Origin: Bryobacterales bacterium
GTDB lineage: Bacteria; Acidobacteriota; Terriglobia; Bryobacterales; Bryobacteraceae
Direction: 5' to 3'
Assembly: GCA_020847975.1 (NCBI GenBank)
Contig: JADLBD010000254.1
Span: 1 to 32,874, forward strand
Length of the DNA: 32,874 bases
Shown: piece after piece, positions 23,613 through 31,871 of the stretch
Position numbering within the stretch: position 1 is the stretch's first letter
How the letters are laid out: every line of letters begins with the position of its first letter
Position numbers and translations under genes: made by a program
The notes under the pieces: model-generated
Told to the model about the DNA's origin: nothing
Seen by the model: the letters and a program-made list of their open reading frames with translations, nothing else
Databases searched by the model: none

Positions 23613-23636
23613 AGCGCTCCGCGCGCGGCGCGGGGA

Positions 23637-24044
23637 TCAGAACTCTCCGGCGGCGAGCCGCTTCACGAAGTCCAGATCGCCGTCAAGAAAATCATAGCTG
23701 GGAAGATTCTCCCGGCGTTCCCATTGGATCTTTTCAAAGATGGCGTTGCGCAGTTCGCCGGAAAACCTCGGCACTTCGAGGAAGATGAGCAGCAGGCTTG
23801 CGCCTTTGTTGGGATAGTTGAACTCGTAGCGAGTGATTTCCCTGCCAATCGTGGCGTCGATGCCCAGTTCCTCCCGCAACTCGCGCGCCAGCGCCGCGCG
23901 CGGAGATTCGCCCTGCTCTACTTTCCCGCCGGGAAACTCCCACTTGAACTCATGGCGCGCCCCGGCTTTTCGCTGGCAGATGAGCAGTTTGCCGTCTTTT
24001 TCGATCAACGCGGCGACAACGGGAATGCGGTAGATCCGCGCCAT
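23637..24044 (-). CDS. Nudix hydrolase (MutT-like (d)NTP pyrophosphohydrolase)
   Basis: A 135-residue protein. The Nudix box is complete: G40-x5-E46-x7-R54-E-L-R-E-E-L-G-I62 (GKVEQGESPRAALARELREELGI has all required positions). The N-terminal VVAALIEKDGKLLICQRKAG and HEFKWEFPGG are typical of MutT/CTP-pyrophosphohydrolase-like members, which remove oxidised or non-canonical nucleotides. The substrate is unproven. Its ATG overlaps the stop of the radical SAM gene (TGATG), so the two are translationally coupled. Confidence 0.92.
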   Translation of the reverse strand: MARIYRIPVVAALIEKDGKLLICQRKAGARHEFKWEFPGGKVEQGESPRAALARELREELGIDATIGREITRYEFNYPNKGASLLLIFLEVPRFSGELRNAIFEKIQWERRENLPSYDFLDGDLDFVKRLAAGEF

Positions 24045-25201
24045 CAGACAGTCTCCAGCGCCCGAAACCGTTCGATGTCTCGAAGAGGCATTTCCGGCAG
24101 TTTCTGCCAGCGCTGGCGCAGCCAGGCCCAGGGAATGGTGAACAATTGCACGCGCGGGGAGAATTTGGAACTCTCCTGAATGAAGCAGCTATGGGTACAC
24201 CAGCAGTTGGCGTGGCCAATCGCCTCCACCTCGTCTCTCATCGCGGATGAAGCCAGCGCCGCCGGGATGTCGAATTCGTAATCGGCGAGGTTCCCCACAA
24301 TCGCCCGCATCTCACAGGCGCGGAACCGGCCGTTGTGATCGATGACGATCGTGGTCTCCCCAGCCGTGCAGGGCATCGGCCACTTGCGCGGCCGCTCCAG
24401 GCAGGATTCGTGCAAGTCGAAGTGCAGCCGCAGATTCCCCAGGTAGTACATGGCGGCGAATTGCCTCACTCCCGGCGGCAGATGCGCAAACAGTTTCCGC
24501 GCGTAGTGGCGGTGAAACGGCATCAACCGCCGGTGGAGTTCGGCGACGTCTTCACGCTGCAACCGCTTCAAATCCGCATCCGGGGTTTCTCCGCGCACAA
24601 TTTCGAAATACTGTCCGTTGAGCTTTGCTTCAGCGGCGAGCCGTAATCCCAGTTCCACGATCTCGTCGTAGTTCTCGCGGGTAATCACCGTGAGAACGTT
24701 GCGCCGCAGGCGCGGAACGTTCCTGTAGCGCTTGTCCGCCTCGCGGATGGTATCCAGTGTGCGGCGGAAGTTGTTCGGGACCCCGCGGATGGCATCATGA
24801 GTGTTGGCGAGGCCATCGAGGGAGAAATTGAGGTCGATCGAGACGTTGGGCGCCAAGGCCAGCATGCGGTCGACCGAGCGGAAGATGCGGTCCTGAAGCA
24901 GCCCGTTGGTCGGCAGATTGATGTTTGCCACCCGGTTGTTGCCGGCAAACAGCGCCACGATCTCCGGCAGTTCCTCCCGCAGAAAGGGTTCGCCGCCCGA
25001 GAGCCAGAGCTTTTCAAACGGAGGCGCTGTTTCGGAGATCCTTCGTATCTGGTCGAACGTCAGGTCGTCTTTGCTGTTGAGCTTGTCGAAGTAGAAGCAA
25101 GTGCGGCACAGGGAATTGCACCGGGAGGTCACAAACAGAAACAGCGACCGGAAGGTGCGTTTCCGCACACGCTGCCGTAGGATGGGGAAGTAGCCGGACA
25201 T
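24044..25201 (-). CDS. Radical SAM protein with SPASM-like C-terminus
   Basis: A 385-residue protein. The radical SAM cluster motif CxxxCxxC is at Cys28, Cys32 and Cys35 (SRCNSLCRTCFYF). The GGE motif (LWLSGGEPFLREEL) follows at ~68-71, with a third motif around LNFSLDGL. The C-terminal third has further cysteines (ESCLERPRKWPMPCTAGETT, GRFRACEMRAIVGNL, ANCWCTHSCF), as in SPASM/twitch domains that hold auxiliary Fe-S clusters. The substrate is unknown; no short peptide precursor gene was found beside it. Its start codon overlaps the start codon of the opposite-strand Fe-S scaffold gene (25199-25202, CATG). It is coupled to the Nudix gene downstream. Confidence 0.9.
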   Translation of the reverse strand: MSGYFPILRQRVRKRTFRSLFLFVTSRCNSLCRTCFYFDKLNSKDDLTFDQIRRISETAPPFEKLWLSGGEPFLREELPEIVALFAGNNRVANINLPTNGLLQDRIFRSVDRMLALAPNVSIDLNFSLDGLANTHDAIRGVPNNFRRTLDTIREADKRYRNVPRLRRNVLTVITRENYDEIVELGLRLAAEAKLNGQYFEIVRGETPDADLKRLQREDVAELHRRLMPFHRHYARKLFAHLPPGVRQFAAMYYLGNLRLHFDLHESCLERPRKWPMPCTAGETTIVIDHNGRFRACEMRAIVGNLADYEFDIPAALASSAMRDEVEAIGHANCWCTHSCFIQESSKFSPRVQLFTIPWAWLRQRWQKLPEMPLRDIERFRALETV

Positions 25202-25562
25202 GTACTCCGAAAGACTATTAGATCACTTTCAGAACCCCAGGAACGTGGGCGAGTTGCCGCCGCCGGCGCTGACCGTCGAGGTGATGAATCCCGCCTGCGG
25301 GGATATTCTGCGGCTGTCGGTGATGTGGGACGGGGAGACAGTGAAGCAGGTGAGGTACAAGACCCGCGGATGCACCGCTTCCATCGCCACGGGCAGCGCA
25401 CTCACGGAATGGATGGCCGGCCGCACCCGGGTGGAACTGCGTGCGCTCAAGGCCGCCGAAGTGGAGCAGTTGGTGGGCGGCCTGACCACTGAGTCGAAAC
25501 ATGCCGCCGTGCTGGCGGTGGATGCGGTGAAGGCGCTGCTGAAGAATACCTCCGCTTCGTAA
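25200..25562 (+). CDS. IscU/SufU-like Fe-S cluster scaffold, missing the third cysteine
   Basis: A 120-residue protein with the scaffold-family layout: YSERLLDHFQNPRNVGEL at the start, NPACGD (Cys33) and RGCTASIATGSALTEWM (Cys58). The third conserved cysteine, normally in 'HCS' or 'KCA', is Ala102 here (SKHAAVLAVDAV). It may bind a cluster with different ligands or act as a carrier rather than a full scaffold. The start is certain, since scaffold proteins begin 'MYSE..LDHF'. It diverges from the radical SAM gene with overlapping start codons. It may help supply that enzyme with Fe-S clusters; this is inference. Confidence 0.88.
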   Translation: MYSERLLDHFQNPRNVGELPPPALTVEVMNPACGDILRLSVMWDGETVKQVRYKTRGCTASIATGSALTEWMAGRTRVELRALKAAEVEQLVGGLTTESKHAAVLAVDAVKALLKNTSAS

Positions 25563-25885
25563 GGATTACTCGTTCCTTCGGAAACCTTGCAGGTCAATTC
25601 CGGCCCGGGCGCATCCGCCTCTTTGCGGCCGGCATCGTAAAGATGGGCGCGGCCACCGGCATCCGCGAACAGATGCAGCGGCCGCGCCTGCTCCTCCACT
25701 TGTGCAACTGTAGAAATCGGGCCATCCTCCCCCCCGGAGCCTCGGGTACGCGTCCGTCGAGTGACGGAAACCAGCCTCCTCGGCAGGTGAGCCCTGAAAG
25801 GGATTCCGGGAGCATCTCATCTTGTACCACAAGCCGGCCGCGAGGATCACGAATGGTGCATTGCCCAGTGGGTTGTGCTCACGCT
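25563..25885. other. Gene-poor stretch, probably decayed sequence
   Basis: No frame here has a plausible start, RBS and family signal together. Minus-strand frames give short protein-like runs (LHLFADAGGRAHLYDAG, NPLGNAPFVILAAGL) that change frame, which suggests the tail of a decayed minus-strand gene starting near 26023. No tRNA or terminator was seen. Confidence 0.4.
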
Positions 25886-26023
25886 TCACGGCGGTTCTCC
25901 AGGGGCCAGGTGCGGGGAGATGAGCCTGGCGAATATGCGAACGGCGTCTTCCAAGATTTCACCGTCCGCGTGCGGCACGAACAAGAGGATAAGAAGAAGC
26001 CCCCGGAGCACCGTTGGAATCAT
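25886..26023 (-). pseudogene. Start of a decayed secreted-protein gene
   Basis: Minus-strand ATG 26023 opens a 45-codon frame with a clear signal peptide (MIPTVLRGLLLILLFVPHADG), then EILEDAVRIFARLISPHLAPGEPP and a stop. The 'FARLISPHLAPGE' run resembles the mature start of secreted Acidobacterial proteins that I recall continuing for several hundred residues. After a one-base shift the text continues VKREHNPLGNAPFVILAAGL. I read this as the 5' piece of a frameshifted gene. A real 45-residue secreted peptide is the alternative. Confidence 0.35.
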
Positions 26024-26040
26024 AGCAAAGCCGCCGGACG

Positions 26041-26283
26041 CATTACTGCTCCGCGGGTGCAGGCGTTTTCACCCATGGCCTCGCCTCCAGGTGCGTCGTC
26101 CTCGCCACCAAATCGCAGGAAGCCTATGACGAACTTGCCGCCGTCCTGTTCTCCTTCTTAGCCGCCCTCCGGACGAAATCCCCAAAACCCCTGAAAATCC
26201 GCCCCTGGCTCTGTTTCGGTAATCAACGTCGAAACCACAACGTGGAATACAGCCTCGGTGAGTTGATCGACGAGGCCGGATAA
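26041..26283 (+). pseudogene. Plus-strand gene remnant ('HGLAS...VVLAT' family)
   Basis: One frame, open to TAA 26281, reads THGLASRCVVLATKSQEAYDE and then LAAVLFSFLAAL. This resembles the middle of a small hypothetical family seen repeatedly in Solibacter-type genomes ('NALKHGLAS..VVLATE.QEAYD.L'). The expected N-terminus is absent and the sequence after ~26165 no longer fits. It has no start codon near its beginning. The family comparison is from memory and therefore weak. Confidence 0.35.
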
Positions 26284-26409
26284 TTCGGCAAGAAGGTCCG
26301 GGCTGAGGGCAGCGGGGTTGAAACTGGTGCTGGCGTACGCGAAAGTGCCCACGGCTGGCGGGTCATTGAATCGCTGGAATAGGTTCAGTCCGAGAAGCGT
26401 TCCTTTCAT
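26158..26409 (-). CDS. Hypothetical 83-residue protein
   Basis: The frame MKGTLLGLNLFQRFNDPPAV continues through SPDLLAELSGLVDQLTEAVFHVV to WGFRPEGG. AAGGA lies nine bases before the ATG, and the gene continues the minus-strand series 20 bases after the B1 remnant. There is no signal peptide and no recognised family. It overlaps the plus-strand remnant antisense over ~125 bases; only one of the two can be the main coding strand there. Balanced composition and the RBS are the only support. Confidence 0.42.
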   Translation of the reverse strand: MKGTLLGLNLFQRFNDPPAVGTFAYASTSFNPAALSPDLLAELSGLVDQLTEAVFHVVVSTLITETEPGADFQGFWGFRPEGG

Positions 26410-26428
26410 TCTGTAGGTCCTTGCTCAG

Positions 26429-27195
26429 TCAGGGCCGTCTAACTCGCCCAAAGGACCGGCTCACATATCCCGTAAACACGCTACTTCGCTCGAGTTCTCG
26501 GACGGGACCGCCGCTCGTGTCCCGCTGGCGAACGTCGATTCTTCCTGTACTCCTGCCGTCGGGCAGCGGAGGGTCCGGAATCTGAAATGGCTTGTCGAAA
26601 CGTGCTTCGGCCCATCGCTCGACTCTTGGCCAGACAATGCGGAACTGCGCTTTGGCTGCTGAAGAATTAGGTATACTGTTCACCCTCACTCTCGGGAAAC
26701 GTGCAATCCCATCCTTGCCAAAGCCGGCTTTTCCCCAGGCAGCCATCGGTGGTCGAGACATCGATCTGGAATGTCTCCCCAGGCTGTACCAGCCGGCTGC
26801 GAATGGGCACGCACGGTCGCCGATCCATATTCAGGACGGCGCAGCATGCCGCCCACAAGTATGTGCCGCCACGGGCTGCCGAGAAGTTTCACCGTCGCAA
26901 GGTCGTGCTCCGCCTCCAACAGGTTGATCCCGCCGGCGCCGCCCTGCACCGGCTCAGGTACCTGGAGCACCTGTGACGTAGGATTGCGGAACAGCACGCT
27001 GACAATCGGCTCTTCCCCGGGAAAATAGACATCGCGGTCTAACTTGAGACTCACCTTGACCTTTCGTGCGTCTCGCGCAAGTTGCAGGATACGCTCGGGA
27101 ATGGGTCGATCTGGCCCACCACGCACTTGCGCGGGCACTCCCCGCCAGGCAATCAACGGCAACCAGATTACTGCGAGATGTCGAAAAGCATTCAT
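26429..27195 (-). pseudogene. Family B secreted protein, copy B1, multiply frameshifted
   Basis: The start ATG 27195 has a strong RBS (GAGGAG) and encodes a signal peptide (MNAFRHLAVIWLPLIAWRG). It then gives SLKLDRDVYFPGEEPIVSVLF, NPTSQVLQVPEPVQGGAGGIN and LLEAEHDLATVK, which is a beta-sandwich-like secreted domain. Comparison with copy B2 (29615-30494) shows the frame changing four times after ~26860: a shift before RLVQPGETFQIDVSTTD, the shared shift near 26750, an extra G near 26718 and an extra A near 26670, plus an in-frame loss of nine bases. The downstream pieces (HRWLPGEKPALAR, CTFPESEGE, KAQFRIVWPRVERWAEARF) lie in three frames. It is inactive as a full-length protein. Confidence 0.7.
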
Positions 27196-27209
27196 GCGTT
27201 CTCCTCGCT
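26655..27209. repeat. Duplicated segment, copy 1 (B1)
   Basis: It matches 29955-30508 closely over long runs. For example, 26740-26805 against 30058-30123 and 26965-27055 against 30275-30365 differ at only a few bases. The middle part (26806-26860 against 30124-30170) is rearranged. The RBS and start region are also conserved. Confidence 0.7.
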
Positions 27210-27319
27210 GGTGCCGACAGTTTCCGTTCGTGGCTTATAGAGTCCTCGCGCCAGACGAGGACTACACTAGAGACGGGATTGTTGGTGTACCTGAATACCC
27301 CTTCGATTCGCCCGATTAT

Positions 27320-28198
27320 TCATCTCGGCCGAGTTGCCAGCATAGTCTCGATCAACTGTTTCAGGAAAGCCAAACGCAGCCTTTGTGGGGAACTTGCCGG
27401 TACTCTCCCAATCTCTGCCGCGAAACGTCGCAGTTCCGCATCGGCTGTCGCATTACCCTCGTCTGCCAGTTGGTAGATGCTCCATCTTTGCAGTCTGTCG
27501 TACTCCGGCGTGCTCTCCGTCCGGAGAACTGAAGAAAGGGCCTTGATTCGGTCAGGGTTGCTGGAAATGACTTGGATCTTCCCCTCGCAGAACCGGATAT
27601 CCTCCTCGTCGCGTTTTCCGTTCAAACGCCGCCTGATGGCCTGTCTGATCTCGGGTAGAGAACGAATGGCCCCGCTGTCGCATAGTTTGTCAACAGCCCA
27701 GGCGAGCAAAGAATCCCGGGTCTCCGTCCTTGTGATAAGACTCTCAAGGAATTCTGTCTTGAGTTGGGGATCCGCAATTCTACGCAGTTGAACATCGTTC
27801 CGTGCGATCTGAGCTGCTCGCCACATCTCCAGCGACCCGTCAGGTCCGATAACAGCACGCTTCAACTTGCTCAGAAAATCCACCGCCTCCGGCGGAGCAG
27901 TCTTCCCAATCGCTCGAAACGCGCAAGCACGAGACGTCGAGGCCTGAAACTCCTTCCGCTGGAGTTGCCCGGCGGCCAATCCGATCTGCACTTCTGCCCC
28001 CGCTGCAATCTCTGCCGTCCGGCCCAGGGCAACCCGTTCCAGCACCTCGAGCGCAGTGGCTTGGGTTTCAGGGCGCGAAGCCGTGGCAGCCGCAATCCGA
28101 TCCAGCACCGCGCATGCGCCGGCGAAAGGTGGAAAGGAGGTTGCCAGGCAGGCTCGTGTCATGCCGAACATCACAACAAGTACAGCTCTATTTTTCAT
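27320..28198 (-). CDS. Gene C: secreted hypothetical protein, helical
   Basis: A 292-residue protein with an N-terminal hydrophobic segment (MKNRAVLVVMFGMTRACLA) that could be a signal peptide. The rest is Ala/Leu/Arg-rich and helical (ATALEVLERVALGRTAEIAAGAEVQIGLAAGQ, PEAVDFLSKLKRAVIG, RRWSIYQLADEGNATADAEL), suggesting HEAT-like helical repeats, but no family is recognised. AGAGG lies five bases before the ATG. It sits between A1 and B1 in the minus-strand series and has no paralogue between A2 and B2, so it was gained or lost on one side of the duplication. Confidence 0.7.
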   Translation of the reverse strand: MKNRAVLVVMFGMTRACLATSFPPFAGACAVLDRIAAATASRPETQATALEVLERVALGRTAEIAAGAEVQIGLAAGQLQRKEFQASTSRACAFRAIGKTAPPEAVDFLSKLKRAVIGPDGSLEMWRAAQIARNDVQLRRIADPQLKTEFLESLITRTETRDSLLAWAVDKLCDSGAIRSLPEIRQAIRRRLNGKRDEEDIRFCEGKIQVISSNPDRIKALSSVLRTESTPEYDRLQRWSIYQLADEGNATADAELRRFAAEIGRVPASSPQRLRLAFLKQLIETMLATRPR

Positions 28199-28289
28199 AG
28201 TGGCCTCTTCTCAGGACGCGACGCGGCGGAAGCCCGACGCGCCAAGTCCGTGCTCAGTTCAGGGCCGTCATCGCGGTGTAGAGCCCACC

Positions 28290-29618
28290 TCATTTCTGCT
28301 TCTCTTCCTTGAGCCGCAGGCCGATTCGCAGCAGCGTAGCCCCCTTCATTTTTTGCAGCCTCTCTGGCACCACTGTTTCCGACAACTTCCTGGCTGTTTC
28401 CGCTGTCGCCCGTTCCCCCAGGTAGTAGAATGCTCCCATTGGGAAACCGGGAGCATCCGGAAAAGTGCAGTGGGCAACGCACTCCAGAGCCTCATTCGAA
28501 AAATCGTCCTGCTGGACGCCGGCGAGCATCACAAACAGAGACCGGATCGTATACGGATCTATCCGGTCACGGGCTGAGATTGCACTTGCAATTGCCTCAT
28601 GATACCGGGGAACCTGGTTCAGTTCGACAACCATCTTCATCACCGCGTCGACGCGCAGGCCGAGAAAATCCTGCCTCGGCGAGGCGGCTACCAGGATGGT
28701 CTCCAGTTCTCGCGAGGTGAGACCCCTGCGAAGAGCCTCCCGCATCAGAATCTTGTCCCGGTTCGGGTATGCTTGCATGGGGCCGGCAGCCTGCCAGGTC
28801 TTGCCGATTTCCTGCAAGATTCTGTCGCGCGGCCACGCCGAGATGCGATCCTTCAGAGGCGGAAACCTTTCCGGCACGTAAGAACTTCCCTCAGGGTAAA
28901 GGCCGCCAAAGCATGCCTTGTCGATCTTCAGGACCAAGTCCACTTCATGCCCTCGCAGCCAAGCTCCTATTTCAAATCTTCCTCCAAACTCAAAACCAGG
29001 GGCGAGGAAGCCGGACCCGACAAGAACCATCCCGTACGGCAGTTGGCCGTGCCATACCTTCACGGATTGGAGAACCGGCAGAACCCGTTTCCATTCCAGG
29101 ATCCGCCTAAGGAAGGTCTCCACTGTCGACGCGCTGTCGAACACCCGCTCCGCACACGTCAGGATGATGTAGTTGTACTCCGGAACATCCCAAATCGCCA
29201 TCCCGTCGATACCAAGCCCCGTGGCGGCCGCGCTCGGCGTCCATTTGGCCGCGAACACGTCCCCAGTCGGGTCCGAAATCGTGACCATTCCAATCAGCGC
29301 ATCCGGTGTCACTGCCAAAGTTTGCCGCATGCTCTTTTCCCCACCCGTGACGTGGTCTCGCTCCCATTGGCTCTGTGCGGACCGAAGGGCGAGCGAATGC
29401 AACCGTTCCAGAATCGCGCGCGTGGGCGACTCGCTGCGCTTCGCCTGAGGGTTCGGATCTCCTTCCCTGACTTCGATTCTCAGAACGCTGCCCGGTTGGG
29501 CCATGACGTTGCTGTGGGTAAGGATTGTCCCAGCAAGCAGATAACAGATTCGGTAAGTAATGATCGGCCTAAGAATGTGCATATGGGCCAACGTCGCCTC
29601 GTGCTGCAAGACGTTCAC
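28290..29618 (-). CDS. Family A secreted protein, copy A1
   Basis: A 442-residue protein. The N-terminal hydrophobic segment (IITYRICYLLAGTILTH...MAQ) is a probable signal. The core blocks QWERDHVTGGEKSMRQTLAV, DPTGDVFAAKW, IWDVPEYNYIIL, FGGLYPEGSSYVPERFPP and YPNRDKILMREAL are shared with copy A2 (30561-31856). The C-terminal third is helical (LQKMKGATLLRIGLRLKEE) and HEAT-like. No known family or catalytic motif is recognised. The start overlaps the final stop of the B2 reading frame (ATGA), implying coupled translation. A later start at 29582 is possible. Confidence 0.8.
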   Translation of the reverse strand: MNVLQHEATLAHMHILRPIITYRICYLLAGTILTHSNVMAQPGSVLRIEVREGDPNPQAKRSESPTRAILERLHSLALRSAQSQWERDHVTGGEKSMRQTLAVTPDALIGMVTISDPTGDVFAAKWTPSAAATGLGIDGMAIWDVPEYNYIILTCAERVFDSASTVETFLRRILEWKRVLPVLQSVKVWHGQLPYGMVLVGSGFLAPGFEFGGRFEIGAWLRGHEVDLVLKIDKACFGGLYPEGSSYVPERFPPLKDRISAWPRDRILQEIGKTWQAAGPMQAYPNRDKILMREALRRGLTSRELETILVAASPRQDFLGLRVDAVMKMVVELNQVPRYHEAIASAISARDRIDPYTIRSLFVMLAGVQQDDFSNEALECVAHCTFPDAPGFPMGAFYYLGERATAETARKLSETVVPERLQKMKGATLLRIGLRLKEEKQK

Positions 29619-30494
29619 CGCGGCGGAAGCGCCTTACGCTTGCTATCCAGCCTGAGAACATGCGGGCCATATTGGTCCGTGTAAGTGATCGTGATATTCT
29701 CGGCAGGGTCGGTTGCCACTTGTAGGGAAGTAATGGCGTCCGGGGTCGTGATAAGCCGCCTGATATAGCCGTTGCCTACTGTCACTGCAACAATGTGCGC
29801 TCCCTGATATCCCAACACCATTGCCCGCACAACTCGCTGGTAGACAAGTGTTCTTCCGGTCTTCTTCCCATTTGGAAGAGGCGGCTCTGGAATCTCGGCA
29901 GGCTTCTGAAACCTCGCTTCCGCGTGCTGTTCAAGTTTTGGTTGAACGATCCGGAACTGCGCTTTAGCAGTTGAAGAATAGGTATACTCAATCTGATATT
30001 CACCCTCACTTTCGGGAAACCTGCAATCCACCCTTGCCAAAGGCGGCTTTTCCCCAGGCAGCCATCGGTGGTCGAGACATCAATCTGGAATGTCTCCCCA
30101 GGCTGTACCAGCCGGCTGCGGGCATCATCGGGCAGATTGTTCCAGTCAAAGGGGTGCGCTCTCATATATCGCCACGGACTGCCAAGACGTTTCACCGTCG
30201 CGGGGTTGTGTTCGGCCTCCAACAGGTTAAACCCGCCGGCGCCGCCCTGTATCGGCTCAGGTACCTGTAACACTTGTGACGTAGGATTGTGGAACAGCAC
30301 GCTGACAATCGGCTCTTCCCCGGGAAAATAGACATCGCGGTCCAACTTCAGACTCACCTGGAGCTTCCGGGCGTCTCGCGCAAGTTGCAGGATACGCTCG
30401 GGGGGGGCCTCGGCGCTCCACCCACCTGTGCGTGCACTCCATGGCAGGCAATGAACGGCAACCAGGCTACTGTGAAACGTCGAAAAGCATTCAT
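29615..30494 (-). pseudogene. Family B secreted protein, copy B2, two frameshifts
   Basis: The start ATG 30494 has the same GAGGAG RBS as B1 and encodes a signal peptide (MNAFRRFTVAWLPFIACHG). The frame is lost at a run of eight C (G on the plus strand, 30400-30407). A second frame carries SLKLDRDVYFPGEEPIVSVLF to PGETFQIDVSTTD. After ~30070 the third frame carries HRWLPGEKPPLARVDCRFPE and EYQIEYTYSSTAKAQFRIVQ, and runs to a stop that overlaps the A1 start. Each break needs one added base to restore the frame. The retained reading after each shift and the ATGA overlap with A1 show that the ancestral gene was ~290 residues. It may be decayed, phase-variable at the homopolymer, or affected by assembly error. 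Confidence 0.7.
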
Positions 30495-30508
30495 GCGTTC
30501 TCCTCACT
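29955..30508. repeat. Duplicated segment, copy 2 (B2)
   Basis: The counterpart of 26655-27209; see that entry. The A genes flanking it (28290-29618 and 30561-31856) are also paralogous but more diverged at the DNA level. Confidence 0.7.
30400..30407. repeat. Homopolymer of eight G inside B2
   Basis: A run of eight G on the plus strand (eight C in the sense strand of B2). Nine would keep the signal peptide in frame with the mature domain. The matching place in B1 has no such run. Confidence 0.7.
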
Positions 30509-30560
30509 GGCATCCCGCATATCAACACGGTCCGGGCCATGTTCTGGAAGAAGCCCCGTT

Positions 30561-31856
30561 TCATTTGTGCCGCTCTCCACTAAGCCGCAGGGCAATCTGT
30601 TCTAACGTCCACGCCTTCATCTTCCGCAGCCTCTCCGGAACATCTGCCTCGGCGAGCCTTTGCGCCGTTTCCGGCGTGGCCCGCTCCGCCAGATACATAT
30701 AGGGCCCCAACGGGAATCCCGGAGCCTCTGGGAATGCGCATCGCATCGCGCAATCCAGCGCCTCGCGGGAGAAGTCTTCCTTCCGTTCGAAAACCAGAAG
30801 GGCGAAAATCCGCTGGACCGAACGAGCCTGCGGGATGCGGTCAAGTGCGAGAATGGACTGAACAATCGCATCGCGGTACTGCGATACCTTTTTCTGCTCC
30901 ATCAGAACCTTCATGACAACGTCCACCCGTGCCAAGAGCGCGTATCCCGTTGGCGCCTGTGCTACTAGGAGGCTTTCCACTTCTTCTAGTCTTGGGTTCC
31001 GGCTCAGCGCTTCACGAATGAGGATTTTGTCCCGGTTCGGATATCCCTGGCTCGGTCCTTGCGCCTTCCAGGTCTTGCCGATCTCGGCAAACACCTTCTC
31101 GCGCGGCCATGTTGCAACCCGCTCTCGGAATGGAGGAAAGCGTTCAGCAACATACGCGCTGCCTTCAGGATAGAGGCCGCCGAACACTGCTTTACCTATC
31201 TGGAGAACCAAGTCCACGTTGGCGCCGCGCTGCCACGCCTCCAATGTGAATTCGGTACCGATTGGGAAGTGCGGCTCCAGAGCCCCTGACCCGGCCATCA
31301 GCATGCCATACGGCATCCGGCCGAGCCATACCTTCACCGATCTGAGATAGGGATCTTCTCGCTTCCAAGCCACCAGCCGCTTCAGGAAGGCACCGGTGAC
31401 CGGTGTCGTCTCGAACTTCGATTGCGCACACTCCAGAATCAGGAAGTTATACTCCGGCGTGTCCCAGATGGCGATCCCGCTTACACCGAGGCTCAGATCC
31501 TCCGCACTCGGCACCCACCGGGCGGCAAATACATCCCCTGCTGGATCTGCAATGGTCGTCATCCCGGCAAGACCCCTCGGGCTCACCGAAAGAACCTGCC
31601 GCACGCTCTTTTCCCCACCCGTCACGTGGTCGCGTTCCCATTGGTCACGGGGGGATCTGAGCGAAAGCGTATAGATCCTGTCCAGGATAATCCGCGCTGC
31701 TGTCTCCGGACGCTTGGTTTGTACACCAGGTTCTCTTGCGCGTACCTCGACAGTCATCTCTCCTTTCCATTGCGCGGAAACGCTGGTCAAGATGATCACG
31801 GCTGTTATGAGCAGCCGCCACGAAATGTTGGCGGAGGGGAAGGTCATAATCGGCAT
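30561..31856 (-). CDS. Family A secreted protein, copy A2
   Basis: A paralogue of A1, ~431 residues. It has an N-terminal signal-like helix (ISWRLLITAVIILTSVSAQ) and the shared blocks QWERDHVTGGEKSVRQVLSV, DPAGDVFAARW, IWDTPEYNFLIL, FGGLYPEGSAYVAERFPP and YPNRDKILIREAL, then a helical C-terminus (LRKMKAWTLEQIALRLSGE). The function is unknown. Conservation of these blocks between copies suggests a maintained fold. ATG 31856 was chosen; a GTG at 31865 in the same frame and ATG 31847 are alternatives. It follows the partial gene at the right edge within about 15 bases, and B2 starts 66 bases downstream. Confidence 0.8.
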   Translation of the reverse strand: MPIMTFPSANISWRLLITAVIILTSVSAQWKGEMTVEVRAREPGVQTKRPETAARIILDRIYTLSLRSPRDQWERDHVTGGEKSVRQVLSVSPRGLAGMTTIADPAGDVFAARWVPSAEDLSLGVSGIAIWDTPEYNFLILECAQSKFETTPVTGAFLKRLVAWKREDPYLRSVKVWLGRMPYGMLMAGSGALEPHFPIGTEFTLEAWQRGANVDLVLQIGKAVFGGLYPEGSAYVAERFPPFRERVATWPREKVFAEIGKTWKAQGPSQGYPNRDKILIREALSRNPRLEEVESLLVAQAPTGYALLARVDVVMKVLMEQKKVSQYRDAIVQSILALDRIPQARSVQRIFALLVFERKEDFSREALDCAMRCAFPEAPGFPLGPYMYLAERATPETAQRLAEADVPERLRKMKAWTLEQIALRLSGERHK

Positions 31857-31871
31857 AGTACTCACTCGTGC

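Noticed and set aside
23619..23633. CCGCGC-GCG-GCGCGG hairpin between convergent genes
   Set aside because: A short GC stem without a T-run on either strand; too weak to call a terminator.
28599..29684. 361-codon open frame on the plus strand
   Set aside because: Antisense to A1, which has a paralogue with conserved protein blocks; the plus-strand frame has Arg/Pro-rich shadow composition.
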